Below, one piece after another: positions 16,215 to 25,302 of a stretch of DNA of 64,000 bases. The stretch's first letter is position 1. Each line of letters starts with the position of its first letter. The notes under the pieces are model-generated. The model was not told where the DNA came from. It worked only from the letters and a program-made list of their open reading frames with translations, and did not search any database. The position numbers and the translations under genes are program-made. Source of the DNA: Streptomyces sp. XY006 (lineage in GTDB: Bacteria > Actinomycetota > Actinomycetes > Streptomycetales > Streptomycetaceae); the NCBI RefSeq assembly GCF_002237655.1, contig NZ_NOKT01000008.1, forward strand, positions 1-64,000. The letters run 5' to 3'.

Positions 16215-16856
16215 GTGACGACCACGTATCGCACGACCAGGAGGGCGGCGCTCGTTGTCGGCGGCGCCCTCCTGGGCGCTCACATGACCATGGCCGCCCT
16301 GTCCCAGGCGCCGCTCAGCCCGGCGAAACTCGTCTACGGCGACACCGTGGCGGAATACCTCGACCCGTACTTCTCGCAGAACTGGCAGCTCTTCGCCCCG
16401 ACCCCCGTCTCCGACGACCGCGGCATCCTGGCCCGGGCCGCGTGCGCGGACGGATCGGTGTCGCCGTACTACGACGTCTCGGCCCGGGGAGTGGAAAAGG
16501 CGCAGAGTTCCCGGTTCTTCCCGTCGCGTGAGGTCAGAATCGTGTCCGCGCATCTGCAGAACATCACCAGCAGCGAGGAACTCCTGCGCAGACTGCGGCA
16601 GCAGCAGACCAACGACAAGAAACCCGCACTGCCCCCGCTGCCTTTCGAGAAGGCCACCGAGGCGGAGGCCGTGAAGGGGCTGTCCCGGTACGCCTACGAC
16701 CAGATGCCCGACGCGTGCGACGGAAAAGCCGAGAAGGTGCAGGTCCGTATGTACGTCCACGAGTTGCCGCCGTGGTCCAAGCGCCACGACCCGACCGCCG
16801 AGGGAAAGGTCCTCGTGAAGGACTTCTCCTGGCACAAGACCCGGGATCTGCGATGA
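16215..16856 (+). CDS. DUF5819 family protein (SdpA-like)
   Basis: The 213-residue protein has one N-terminal transmembrane or signal segment (about residues 10-30) and the conserved SQNWQLFAPTPVSDDRG motif near residue 55, hallmark of DUF5819 and reminiscent of the SdpA family. The rest is soluble and charged, presumably on the outer face. GTG 16215 starts seven bases after the small secreted protein's stop, and its TGA overlaps the next start as ATGA. In Bacillus, SdpA and the HTTM protein SdpB are both needed to mature the SDP toxin; a parallel role here is inferred. Confidence 0.82.
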   Translation: MTTTYRTTRRAALVVGGALLGAHMTMAALSQAPLSPAKLVYGDTVAEYLDPYFSQNWQLFAPTPVSDDRGILARAACADGSVSPYYDVSARGVEKAQSSRFFPSREVRIVSAHLQNITSSEELLRRLRQQQTNDKKPALPPLPFEKATEAEAVKGLSRYAYDQMPDACDGKAEKVQVRMYVHELPPWSKRHDPTAEGKVLVKDFSWHKTRDLR

Positions 16857-17875
16857 GGAACGCCCTGAAGGACGTCACCGGCCGGCTGGACTCCTGGTCG
16901 CTGAACCCGGTCGCCGTCACCGGCGTCTCGGGAACGCGCGCGCTTCTCGGCTTCGTCGGGCTCATGTACTACGTCGGCCAGTACCGGGAGCGGAACTACC
17001 TGTTCGGGCCCGACGGGGTGCTGCCGCACGACGAGTTCACGGCTCAGCTGACCGGCTTCAGCGTCTACGCGCTGTCCGGGTCACCGGTGTTCTTCCAGGT
17101 CGTCTACCACCTGGGGATCGCGGTGGCGCTGGCCGTGACGCTCGGTGTCGGCGGCCGGCCCGGACTGGTCCTGCACTGGGCCCTGTTGTGGTCCGTCTAC
17201 CAGCGCCAGCCCGGCCTCCTCGACGGCGGCGACAACCTCGCCTACGTCGTCATCCCGTTCCTGCTGCTGACGCGCTGCTACGACCGCTTCGCCCTGCCGA
17301 CCGGCCTCGCGAGCCGCCTCGCCGAGCGGGTCCCCGGGCAACTGCGGGCGGTGTCCGTGCCGTTCCACAACCTGGGCGTCCTCATGGTGGCCGCGCAGAT
17401 CTGCCTCGTCTACGTCGTCTCCGGCCTGTACAAGGTGATGGGCGAGGAGTGGCAGGACGGCACGGCGCTCTTCTACATCATGCGCGTCGCGGAGTTCGAA
17501 CTGCCCGGCTGGTCGAACCTGGTGTACGAGAGCGACTTCCTGGTGGTGCTCGGCACCTACGGCACGGTCGCCTTCCTCGTGTACTTCCCGCTGGGCGTGC
17601 TCGTCCCGGCGCTGCGCCCCTGGGCGGCCGCGGCGTCCATCTGCTTCCACCTGTCGATCGCGTTCTTCATGGGGCTGACCGGCTTCGCGCTGACCATGAT
17701 CGCCTGTGATCTCGTCTTCCTCTCCGGCGCCCTCGACCGGGCGGTGCTCCGGGTCAAGGGCCTGCTGCCCGCGGCCCGCACGCCCGAGGCGGAGCGCGCG
17801 GCGTCCGCGCAGGCGGCCCCCGCGAACGGGGAGAACGGAACCAAGTCGGCCGCACCCGAGGCCGAACTCGTCTGA
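16853..17875 (+). CDS. HTTM-domain membrane protein (SdpB-like)
   Basis: The 340-residue integral membrane protein has an HTTM (vitamin-K gamma-carboxylase-like) core with about eight hydrophobic segments. It has GTRALLGFVGLMYYVGQY at the N-terminus, VYQRQPGLLDGGDNLAYV in the middle, then VVSGLYKVMGEEWQDGTALFY. The last is the conserved SGxxKxxxxxWxxG pattern of HTTM/SdpB proteins. A Glu/Ala-rich cytoplasmic tail follows. ATG 16853 overlaps the preceding stop. Family members mature secreted peptides or fatty acyl or sterol substrates; its partner DUF5819 suggests the SdpAB type. Confidence 0.88.
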   Translation: MRNALKDVTGRLDSWSLNPVAVTGVSGTRALLGFVGLMYYVGQYRERNYLFGPDGVLPHDEFTAQLTGFSVYALSGSPVFFQVVYHLGIAVALAVTLGVGGRPGLVLHWALLWSVYQRQPGLLDGGDNLAYVVIPFLLLTRCYDRFALPTGLASRLAERVPGQLRAVSVPFHNLGVLMVAAQICLVYVVSGLYKVMGEEWQDGTALFYIMRVAEFELPGWSNLVYESDFLVVLGTYGTVAFLVYFPLGVLVPALRPWAAAASICFHLSIAFFMGLTGFALTMIACDLVFLSGALDRAVLRVKGLLPAARTPEAERAASAQAAPANGENGTKSAAPEAELV

Positions 17876-17895
17876 CGACAGGAGCGACACCCCAC

Positions 17896-18747
17896 GTGCC
17901 CACCCCGACCTGCCTGCTGGGCGGCCCCGGTATCGACGACCGGGCCGCCCACGGCCATGACCAGGACCGGTTCGTCGAAATCGGCTCCCTCAGCAAGGTG
18001 TTCACCGGAACCGTCCTGGCCCGGCTGGCCGAGGACGGCGTCGTCGGCCTCGACACCCCGCTGGAGGAGTGCCTCCCGGAGGTGCCCGCGGGGACGGGCA
18101 TCACCCTGCGGCACCTGGCCGAGCACACCTCGGGCCTGCCGCGCCTGCCCGTCGGCCCCTCCGGCCCGCCCGACGACCCGTACGCCACCTTCACCGAGGA
18201 GGCCCTGCGCGCCTCGCTGCGCGAGCTGGACCGGGTGGCCACGGGCCGGCTGGGCGAGGAGGAGTACTCCAACCTCGGGTACGCGGTGCTCGGGCACGCG
18301 CTGACGTCCGTCACGGGACGCTCCTACCAGCAACTCGTCGACGAACGGGTGCTGTCGCCCCTCGGGCTGGAGCCGGGCTCGGTGACCGCGCTGCCGCCGC
18401 GGGAGCTGCGGCTGATCCCGCGCGGCCTGTTCGGCCGGCCCCGGCCCCTGTGGACGCTGACCGGACCGATCCTGCCGGCCGGCGGCCTGTGGTCCACCTG
18501 CCGGACCCTGTCCCAAGTCGTCGTCGGCCTGCTCGTCGAACGACGGCTGGGCCCGCCCGCGCCCAGCTGGCAGCGGGGGCAGTCGATCACCTGGCACAAC
18601 GGCGCCACCCGCGGTTCGTCCGTCGTGGCGGCGGCGCACGACGACGGCCGCTGGCTCGTCCTGCACCGCCTGGGCGACCCGGACGGCACCGACAGCCTCG
18701 CCAGGAAGACCCTCCTCGCGGCTCCCGCCCCGCGCGGCGGGAACTGA
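17896..18747 (+). CDS. Serine hydrolase, beta-lactamase/DD-peptidase (class C-like) family
   Basis: A 283-residue penicillin-binding-like hydrolase with nucleophile motif SLSK (near residue 34), the second motif YSNLGYAVLGHALTSVTG, and LAEHTSGLPRLP between. The third motif is HNGATRGSS rather than KTG, as in class C-like esterases. No signal peptide is evident, so it may act in the cytoplasm, unusual for the family. GTG 17896 lies 20 bases after the HTTM gene with GGAGC upstream, so it belongs to the same operon. It could process or hydrolyse the product of that system. Confidence 0.82.
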   Translation: MPTPTCLLGGPGIDDRAAHGHDQDRFVEIGSLSKVFTGTVLARLAEDGVVGLDTPLEECLPEVPAGTGITLRHLAEHTSGLPRLPVGPSGPPDDPYATFTEEALRASLRELDRVATGRLGEEEYSNLGYAVLGHALTSVTGRSYQQLVDERVLSPLGLEPGSVTALPPRELRLIPRGLFGRPRPLWTLTGPILPAGGLWSTCRTLSQVVVGLLVERRLGPPAPSWQRGQSITWHNGATRGSSVVAAAHDDGRWLVLHRLGDPDGTDSLARKTLLAAPAPRGGN

Positions 18748-18790
18748 GCACGACCACCCGCACGACACCGAGAGAAGCACGGGGAACGTC

Positions 18791-18997
18791 ATGAGGATCG
18801 CCTGGTTCGGCTGGCTGGCGCAGCACTTCGGCGAGTACGGCTACAGCGACGGGCCGTTGCGCGCCGCGATCGGCACCGGCGCGGTGCTGGTGACCGCCGC
18901 GCTGGTGTGGTTCGCGCTGCACCGCAACCGCCCGGCCGCCGTGGCCGCCGCCGGTCTCACCTGCGCCGTGGGCATCGGGTGGCTGGCCTTCCACTGA
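18791..18997 (+). CDS. Small two-helix membrane protein
   Basis: A 68-residue protein with two predicted membrane helices (about 23-43 and 48-66) joined by a basic turn HRNRP. I do not recognise a family. It follows the serine hydrolase by 43 bases on the same strand and closes the presumed toxin-like operon. An immunity role, as for SdpI-type membrane proteins, is possible but speculative. Its stop codon falls inside the first unit of a 16-bp repeat array. Confidence 0.65.
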   Translation: MRIAWFGWLAQHFGEYGYSDGPLRAAIGTGAVLVTAALVWFALHRNRPAAVAAAGLTCAVGIGWLAFH

Positions 18998-19087
18998 CCG
19001 GCCTGTCCACTGACCGGCCTGTCCACCGACCGGCCTGTCCACTGACCGGCCTGTCCACCCACTGGCCTGCCCACCCACCGGCCTTCG
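18992..19087. repeat. Six tandem 16-bp repeats (CACTGACCGGCCTGTC)
   Basis: Units start at 18992, 19008, 19024, 19040, 19056 and 19072. The first four are identical or differ by one base; the last two have decayed. The array fills the gap between the small membrane protein and the FAD oxidoreductase gene. Such perfect tandem copies indicate recent slippage and are probably variable between strains. Confidence 0.9.
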
Positions 19088-19094
19088 CGCTCCT

Positions 19095-19134
19095 TTCCAC
19101 TCCCTTCCACCCCCTTCCACTCCTTTCCACTCAG
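19095..19134. repeat. Four tandem 10-bp repeats (TTCCACTCCC-like)
   Basis: Units start at 19095, 19105, 19115 and 19125. Two unrelated repeat arrays lie back to back, and this pyrimidine-rich one runs to within ten bases of the next ATG. It may affect translation initiation of the FAD oxidoreductase gene. Confidence 0.8.
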
Positions 19135-19143
19135 GGGACTCGC

Positions 19144-20613
19144 ATGACGGACGCCGTCGTCGTCGGCTCCGGGCCCAACGGGCTCGCGGCCGCGCTCACC
19201 CTCGCCCGCGCGGGCCTGCGCGTGGAGGTGTTCGAGGCGCACGAGCGGATCGGCGGGGGGCTGCGCTCGAAGGCCCTGTTCGACTCGGAGGTGCTGCACG
19301 ACATCTGCGCCGCGGTCCACCCCATGGCACCGGTCTCCCCGTTCATGCGGTCCCTGGACCTGGCGGGACACGGCGTCCCCCTGCTGCACTCTCCGGCCGC
19401 CTACGGCCATCCCCTCAAGGGCCGCCCGGCCGCGCTGGCCTGGCGCGACCTCGACGCCACCTGCGCGGAACTGGGCGCGGACGGGCCGCGCTGGCGGCGG
19501 CTGATGCTGCCGCTGATGGAGCGCTCGGCGGACGTGGTGGAGCTGATGCTCTCCACCCAGCGCACGCCGCCCGACCCGCGGGCCCTGGCCGTGCTGGCCC
19601 CCCGGCTGGCGCCGTTGGCCCTGCGCGTGGGCGGCGGCCTGCGCACGGAGGCGGCCCGGGCGCTGCTGACGGGCGTGGCCGCCCACGGCATCGGCCGGCT
19701 GCCCTCCCCGGCGGCCGCCGCGGTCGCGCTGCTGCTCGGGCACCTCGCCCACACCACCGGCTGGCCCGTCCCGCGCGGCGGCTCGCAGGCCGTCGCCGAC
19801 GTCATGGCCGCGCACATCGAGCGGCTCGGCGGCCGCATCCACACCGGAGTCCGGGTGGACAGCCTGCACGACCTGCCCGCCCGCCGCCTCACCCTGCTGG
19901 ACGTCTCGCCCCGCGAACTGGCCCGGATCGCCCCCCTGCCGAGCGGCTACCTCCGCGCGCTGTCCCGCTACCGCTACGGTCCGGGCGCCGCCAAGGCCGA
20001 CTTCCTCGTCGAGGGCCCGATCCCCTGGAGCGACCCCCGGCTGTCCCGGGCCGCCACCATCCACCTGGGCGGCACGCACGGCACGGCACCGCAGCTGGCC
20101 CGCGCCGAGACGGCGACGGCCCGGGGACTGCGGACCGGGCACCCGTACATCATCGTGGTCGACCCGGCCGCCGCCGACCCGGCCCGGGCCGTGCGCGGCA
20201 GGAGACCGGTCTGGGCCTACGCGCACGTGCCCCACGGCGACACCCGGGACCCGCTGCCGGTGATCCGCGCCGCCCTGGAGACCCACGCCCCGGGCTTCAC
20301 CGACACGGTGCTCGCCGAACGCGGCGTCACGGCGGCCCGGCTGGGCGCGTACAACGCGAACTACGTGGGCGGTGACATCGCCTCGGGCGCGATGAGCCTG
20401 TGGCAGACGCTGGCCCGTCCGGTGCCCCGCTGGAACCCCTACCGCACGCCCCTGCCGGGCACGTTCCTGTGCTCCTCGGCGACCCCGCCGGGCCCGTCGG
20501 TGCACGGCATGTGCGGCCACCACGCGGCCCGGGCGGCGCTGCGGGAGTGGCCGGAGGCGGGCCCGACCGCCCGGGCCCGGCCTGATCAGGGCACTCGTAT
20601 GCTCGAAGGATGA
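19144..20613 (+). CDS. FAD-dependent oxidoreductase (phytoene desaturase-like)
   Basis: A 489-residue flavoprotein with an N-terminal dinucleotide fold ([19 protein letters not shown], then Glu31 in [13 protein letters not shown]). A central [24 protein letters not shown] segment and the C-terminal [18 protein letters not shown]-binding motif are typical of carotenoid desaturase/amine oxidase relatives. The substrate is unknown. ATG 19144 lies just after two repeat arrays; the region offers only CAGGGGAC as ribosome site. Its TGA overlaps the fbiC ATG (ATGA), so the two are translationally coupled, an unexpected partner for F420 synthesis. Confidence 0.85.
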   Translation: MTDAVVVGSGPNGLAAALTLARAGLRVEVFEAHERIGGGLRSKALFDSEVLHDICAAVHPMAPVSPFMRSLDLAGHGVPLLHSPAAYGHPLKGRPAALAWRDLDATCAELGADGPRWRRLMLPLMERSADVVELMLSTQRTPPDPRALAVLAPRLAPLALRVGGGLRTEAARALLTGVAAHGIGRLPSPAAAAVALLLGHLAHTTGWPVPRGGSQAVADVMAAHIERLGGRIHTGVRVDSLHDLPARRLTLLDVSPRELARIAPLPSGYLRALSRYRYGPGAAKADFLVEGPIPWSDPRLSRAATIHLGGTHGTAPQLARAETATARGLRTGHPYIIVVDPAAADPARAVRGRRPVWAYAHVPHGDTRDPLPVIRAALETHAPGFTDTVLAERGVTAARLGAYNANYVGGDIASGAMSLWQTLARPVPRWNPYRTPLPGTFLCSSATPPGPSVHGMCGHHAARAALREWPEAGPTARARPDQGTRMLEG

Positions 20614-23195
20614 CGACTCCCGCGACCTCCGGAACCGGCCCCACCGAGAACTCCCTGCGTCGCGCCCTGAAACGGGCCAGGGACGGCGTCTCCCTCGACG
20701 TCGCCGAGGCGGCGGTCCTGCTCCAGGCGCGGGGTGAGCACCTGGAGGACCTGTCGGCCTCGGCCGCCCGGGTGCGGGACGCGGGCCTGGAGGCGGCCGG
20801 CCGGCCCGGGGTCATCACGTACTCCAAGAGCGTCTTCATCCCGCTGACCCGGCTGTGCCGGGACAAGTGCCACTACTGCACGTTCGTCACCGTGCCCGGC
20901 AAGCTGCGCCGGGCGGGCCACGGGATGTTCATGTCCCCCGACGAGGTGCTGGACATCGCCCGCAAGGGCGCCGCCCTCGGCTGCAAGGAAGCCCTCATCA
21001 CCCTCGGCGACAAGCCGGAGGACCGCTGGCCGGAGGCGCGCGAGTGGCTCGATGCGCACGGCTACGACGACACCCTCGCCTACGTGCGGGCCATCTCCAT
21101 CCGCATCCTGGAGGAGACGGGCCTGCTGCCGCACCTCAACCCGGGCGTCATGAGCTGGGCCGACTTCCAGCGCCTCAAGCCCGTCGCGCCCAGCATGGGG
21201 ATGATGCTGGAGACCACCGCCACCCGCCTGTGGTCGGAGCCGGGCGGCCCCCACCACGGCTCGCCCGACAAGGAGCCCGCGGTCCGGCTGCGCGTCCTGG
21301 AGGACGCCGGGCGGTCCTCCGTCCCCTTCACCTCCGGGCTGCTCATAGGCATCGGCGAGACCTTCGAGGAGCGGGCCGAGTCGCTGTTCGCGCTGCGCAA
21401 GGTCTCCCGGGCCTACCACGGGATCCAGGAGCTGATCATCCAGAACTTCCGCGCCAAGCCGGACACCGCGATGCGCGGGATGCCCGACGCGGAACTGGAC
21501 GAACTGGTCGCCACGGTGGCCGTCGCCCGTCTCCTGATGGGCCCGAACGGCAACATCCAGGCCCCGCCCAACCTGGTCGACGACGAGTACGAGCGGCTGA
21601 TCCGCGCCGGCATCGACGACTGGGGCGGCGTCTCCCCGCTCACCATCGACCACGTCAACCCCGAGCGCCCCTGGCCGCAGATCGAGCAGCTCGCCGAGAA
21701 GTCCCGGGCGGCCGGGTTCGAGCTGCGCGAACGGCTGTGCGTGTACCCGGAGTTCGTCAGGCGCGGCGAGCCCTGGCTGGACCCGAGGCTGCGTCCGCAC
21801 GTGGCGGCCCTCGCCGACCCGGAGACCGGCCTGGCCCGCCCCGAGGCTCTCCCGCGGGGCCTGCCGTGGCAGGAGCCGGAGGAGGTCTTCACCGCCTCGG
21901 GCCGCACCGACCTGCACACCTCCATCGACACCGAGGGCCGTACGTCGGACCGCCGGGACGACTTCGACGAGGTGTACGGCGACTGGGGCGCCCTGCGCGA
22001 GGCCGCCGCCCCGGGCATGGCACCCGAGCGCATCGACACGGACGTACGGCAGGCCCTGCGCACGGCCGCCGACGACCCGACGAAGCTCTCCGACGAGGAG
22101 GCGCTGGCCCTGCTGCACGCGGACGGACCGGCGCTGGACGCCCTCGCGCGGGTCGCCGACGACGTGCGCAAGTCGGCCGTGGGCGACGACGTCACCTACA
22201 TCGTCACGCGCAACATCAACTTCACCAACGTCTGCTACACCGGCTGCCGTTTCTGCGCCTTCGCCCAGCGCCGCACGGACGCCGACGCCTACACCCTCTC
22301 CCTGGACCAGGTCGCCGACCGGGCCCGGCAGGCCTGGGACGTGGGCGCGGTGGAGGTCTGCATGCAGGGCGGCATCCACCCGGACCTGCCCGGCACGGCC
22401 TACTTCGACATCGCCCGGGCCGTGAAGGAACGCGTCCCCGGTATGCACGTGCACGCGTTCTCGCCGATGGAGGTCGTCAACGGCGCGACCCGCACCGGCA
22501 TGTCGGTGCGTGAGTGGCTGACGGCGGCCAAGGAGGCCGGTCTGGACACCATCCCGGGCACGGCCGCCGAGATCCTCGACGACGAGGTCCGCTGGATCCT
22601 CACCAAGGGCAAGCTGCCCGCGGCCGACTGGATCGACGTCGTGACGACGGCCCACGAGCTCGGCATCCGCTCGTCCTCGACGATGATGTACGGGCACGTC
22701 GACCAGCCGCGCCACTGGCTCGGGCACCTGCGCACCCTCGCGGGCATCCAGCAGCGCACGGGCGGCTTCACCGAGTTCGTGACGCTGCCGTTCGTGCACA
22801 CCAACGCGCCGGTCTACCTCGCGGGGATCGCCCGCCCGGGCCCGACCCTGCGGGACAACCGCGCGGTGACGGCCATGGCCCGGCTGCTGCTGCACCCGTG
22901 GATCCCCAACATCCAGACCAGCTGGGTCAAGCTGGGCACCGAGGGCGCGGCCGAGATGCTCCGCTCCGGCGCGAACGACCTCGGCGGCACGCTCATGGAG
23001 GAGACCATCTCCCGGATGGCGGGCTCGTCGTACGGCTCGTACAAGTCGGTGAAGGACCTGATCGCCGTGGCGGAGGCGGCCGGTCGTCCCGCCAGGCCCC
23101 GCACCACCCTCTACGGCGAGGTCCCCGAGGAGCGGCAGCGGACGGCACTGGCCTCGGACGGGCACCTGCCGGAGCTCCTGCCGGTGCTGGACTGA
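20610..23195 (+). CDS. fbiC: FbiC, bifunctional FO synthase (CofG-CofH fusion)
   Basis: This 861-residue fusion has two radical-SAM domains. The CofG half contains CRDKCHYC (Cys83, Cys87, Cys90); the CofH half contains CYTGCRFC (Cys542, Cys546, Cys549). Both bind 4Fe-4S clusters. The enzyme joins tyrosine to 5-amino-6-ribitylaminouracil to give FO, the chromophore of cofactor F420. Length and domain order match actinobacterial FbiC. ATG 20610 overlaps the previous stop. Its product would supply cofactor for the predicted F420 enzymes encoded at 5010, 14309 and perhaps 6808. Confidence 0.97.
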   Translation: MTTPATSGTGPTENSLRRALKRARDGVSLDVAEAAVLLQARGEHLEDLSASAARVRDAGLEAAGRPGVITYSKSVFIPLTRLCRDKCHYCTFVTVPGKLRRAGHGMFMSPDEVLDIARKGAALGCKEALITLGDKPEDRWPEAREWLDAHGYDDTLAYVRAISIRILEETGLLPHLNPGVMSWADFQRLKPVAPSMGMMLETTATRLWSEPGGPHHGSPDKEPAVRLRVLEDAGRSSVPFTSGLLIGIGETFEERAESLFALRKVSRAYHGIQELIIQNFRAKPDTAMRGMPDAELDELVATVAVARLLMGPNGNIQAPPNLVDDEYERLIRAGIDDWGGVSPLTIDHVNPERPWPQIEQLAEKSRAAGFELRERLCVYPEFVRRGEPWLDPRLRPHVAALADPETGLARPEALPRGLPWQEPEEVFTASGRTDLHTSIDTEGRTSDRRDDFDEVYGDWGALREAAAPGMAPERIDTDVRQALRTAADDPTKLSDEEALALLHADGPALDALARVADDVRKSAVGDDVTYIVTRNINFTNVCYTGCRFCAFAQRRTDADAYTLSLDQVADRARQAWDVGAVEVCMQGGIHPDLPGTAYFDIARAVKERVPGMHVHAFSPMEVVNGATRTGMSVREWLTAAKEAGLDTIPGTAAEILDDEVRWILTKGKLPAADWIDVVTTAHELGIRSSSTMMYGHVDQPRHWLGHLRTLAGIQQRTGGFTEFVTLPFVHTNAPVYLAGIARPGPTLRDNRAVTAMARLLLHPWIPNIQTSWVKLGTEGAAEMLRSGANDLGGTLMEETISRMAGSSYGSYKSVKDLIAVAEAAGRPARPRTTLYGEVPEERQRTALASDGHLPELLPVLD

Positions 23196-23209
23196 CGGAT
23201 CCGCCGGCC

Positions 23210-23268
23210 CCGGCGCCCGCCGGTCGCTGCTCCGGTCGACGGTCCTGCCGGCCTCGGGCGGGCGCCGG
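23210..23268. terminator. Long-stem hairpin between fbiC and the convergent membrane gene
   Basis: CCGGCGCCCGCC (23210-23221) and its exact complement (23257-23268) form a 12-bp stem around a 35-base loop. It lies between convergent genes and can act for both. The loop carries a repeated CCGGTCGAC motif. Confidence 0.5.
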
Positions 23269-23286
23269 TTGTTCCGGTCGACGGGC

Positions 23287-24693
23287 CTACGGTCCCCCGG
23301 CGTCCGCCGGCTGCTGTTCCGTCAGGGGCCGGCCGGTCGTGGCGCCGGGGTGCGCGGGCCGCGGGGGAGGCGTGCCCCGGCCCGCCCACAGCAGCACCAC
23401 CCCGAGGCCGCAGGCCAGCGCGGGCCAGTACACGTAGCGGAAGTCCGTCGCGGGCATGATCGGCAGATAGCCGAGGATGTAGGCCGCCGAGCTGATGCCC
23501 AGCGCCCGCACCGGCATCGCGAACCGTCCCCTGCCCGGCCGGACGGCGAGCACCAGCGCGACGGCGAGCCAGAACCAGCCGCGGAACAGCCACCGCAGGT
23601 CCGTCGCCATGCCGTCGACGTAACTGCCGAGCGTTGCCTCCAGCTGCGGGTGCGCCACCTCGATGCCCAGGTCGTTGCGGGTGATGCCGGCCTTGTAGAC
23701 GTAGTCGGTCTCGAACAGCAGCGTCGCGAACAGCCGCAGCCGGTACTGGAGATAGCCCGGCACGTGCCCGCCCATCTCCCGCAGCCACAGGGAGGTGATC
23801 TCGTCCGCGTCCGCGCGCAGCCCGTCGGCGGGGCGTTCCCAGCAGGCCCAGTAGGCATCCGACAGCGCGCCGGTGCGGGCGCACTCCCGGGCCGAGGCCA
23901 CGAGCCGGTCGCGCAGCCCGGGCGGGACGTCCGCCGACCGCAACTCGTCCACCGTGAGGACGTGCACCAGGTCGTCGAGCATGATCTGCGCGCCCTGTCT
24001 GGTCTGCAGCGGCTCGGCGAACAGGGAGATGGCGGCGGCGGGCAGGACGAGCCCGGCCGCGAGCGCCGCCGTGCACGTCGCCCACGTACGGCGCCCGGGG
24101 GGCCGCCACAGGGCGAGGACCAGCAGGACGAAGACGGGCAGCGCGGCCAGGAAGGCGTTCTTGCGCACGAGCATGGCGTACGCCAGGAACAGCACACCGA
24201 GAGCGAGCAGCGCCCACCGCACGGCGGGACGCGCCGCGGTGTCCCGGAGCCGCAGCCCGGTGAGGGCGACCGCACACGCCGCGAGCAGGGCGAACGCCGC
24301 GTGCACGTCCTTCCACACCACCCCGGCGAACGTCAGCACGAACGGGGTCAGCCCGAGTCCGAGCACCGCGAGCGAACCGGCCCGTCTCCCGGTCAGCTCC
24401 CACACCGCCCAGGACAGCACCCACAGCGCTCCCCAGAAGACCAGGGACTGCAGGACGAGCATCGAGGCGATCGAGCCGGTCACCGCGATGAGGGCCCGCC
24501 ACACCAGGCTCAGCACGGGCGGATGCCAGTCGGTCAGGGGCGTGCGGCCCTGGGCCTGCCGGAGCTGGTCGAGGCTGTCGGGGCTGAGGAACCCCGGCGC
24601 GAAGACGAGCACCGTGCCCAGGCAGCAGACGGCGGCGACGGCGGCCAGACCCGCGACCCAGCGCCCACCCGACATCCGTCCCTTATGCGACAT
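23287..24693 (-). CDS. Polytopic membrane protein, GT-C glycosyltransferase-like
   Basis: The 468-residue protein has about ten to twelve hydrophobic segments. A first large loop carries APGFLSPDSLDQLRQAQG and LTDWHPPV, with acidic and aromatic residues placed as in GT-C (PMT/ArnT-like) enzymes that take sugars from polyprenyl phosphates. RKNAFLAALP and a soluble C-terminal part of the loop region follow. No exact family could be named. It neighbours a GtrA protein and a polyprenol-type GT2 enzyme, which supports a role in envelope glycosylation. ATG 24675 (MSGG) is an alternative start. Confidence 0.7.
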   Translation of the reverse strand: MSHKGRMSGGRWVAGLAAVAAVCCLGTVLVFAPGFLSPDSLDQLRQAQGRTPLTDWHPPVLSLVWRALIAVTGSIASMLVLQSLVFWGALWVLSWAVWELTGRRAGSLAVLGLGLTPFVLTFAGVVWKDVHAAFALLAACAVALTGLRLRDTAARPAVRWALLALGVLFLAYAMLVRKNAFLAALPVFVLLVLALWRPPGRRTWATCTAALAAGLVLPAAAISLFAEPLQTRQGAQIMLDDLVHVLTVDELRSADVPPGLRDRLVASARECARTGALSDAYWACWERPADGLRADADEITSLWLREMGGHVPGYLQYRLRLFATLLFETDYVYKAGITRNDLGIEVAHPQLEATLGSYVDGMATDLRWLFRGWFWLAVALVLAVRPGRGRFAMPVRALGISSAAYILGYLPIMPATDFRYVYWPALACGLGVVLLWAGRGTPPPRPAHPGATTGRPLTEQQPADAGGP

Positions 24694-24717
24694 ATGCCGG
24701 ATGCTAGCGGCTCGCGC

Positions 24718-25188
24718 TCAGGGGGCGACGAAGACGTAGCGCCGATAGGCGTAGAAGCGGAACAGCGTCGCCAGCACCCAGCCGAGGATGCGGGCGGTGT
24801 TGTCGCTGAGCGCCGAGTCGAGCCCGAGCAGCTGGCGCGAGGCGAAGACCGTCCCGGCGGTGATGACCAGCCCGACGCCGTTGGCGACCAGGAACAGCAC
24901 CAGCTCGTGCGTCACCTTGTCCCGGTGCTGGTGGCGGTAGGTCCAGTACCGGTTGCCGACCCAGCTGAACAGCGCGGCCGCGCCCGTCGCGAGCACGGAC
25001 GCCTGTACGGGGGCGGTGTGCATCACCCCGCCCTCGGCGCCGCCGGGCAGGCCGAAGACCAGCAGGTTGTAGCCGCCGTTGTCGACGACGAAGGCCAGGG
25101 CCCCGATGACGCCGAACTTGGCGGCCTCCCGCCAGACGCCCTTGACGGCGTCGCGCGCACGCAGCGTCACGGATGCGAGGACCGGCAC
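24718..25188 (-). CDS. GtrA family membrane protein
   Basis: The roughly 156-residue protein has four membrane helices and the GtrA signatures FGVIGALAFVVDNGGYNLLV, ALFSWVGNRYWTYRHQHRDK and the terminal FRFYAYRRYVFV. GtrA-like proteins are thought to flip polyprenyl-linked sugars. GTG 25188 is chosen as the first plausible start before the basic segment; GTG 25170 is the alternative, and neither has a clear ribosome site. It is divergent from the GT2 gene, its likely functional partner. Confidence 0.88.
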   Translation of the reverse strand: MPVLASVTLRARDAVKGVWREAAKFGVIGALAFVVDNGGYNLLVFGLPGGAEGGVMHTAPVQASVLATGAAALFSWVGNRYWTYRHQHRDKVTHELVLFLVANGVGLVITAGTVFASRQLLGLDSALSDNTARILGWVLATLFRFYAYRRYVFVAP

Positions 25189-25302
25189 CCGGCGAGCGTA
25201 ACGACCCGGCGCTCCCGCGCGCCCAGGACGCGCGCATATCGCATGATTTCCCCACAAAGGAAGTTCCGACGGGCACAACGACGGTCCGGGTGAGGAGTGG
25301 TC

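Noticed and set aside
18992..19134. CRISPR array
   Set aside because: Units are directly tandem without spacers and no cas genes are near.
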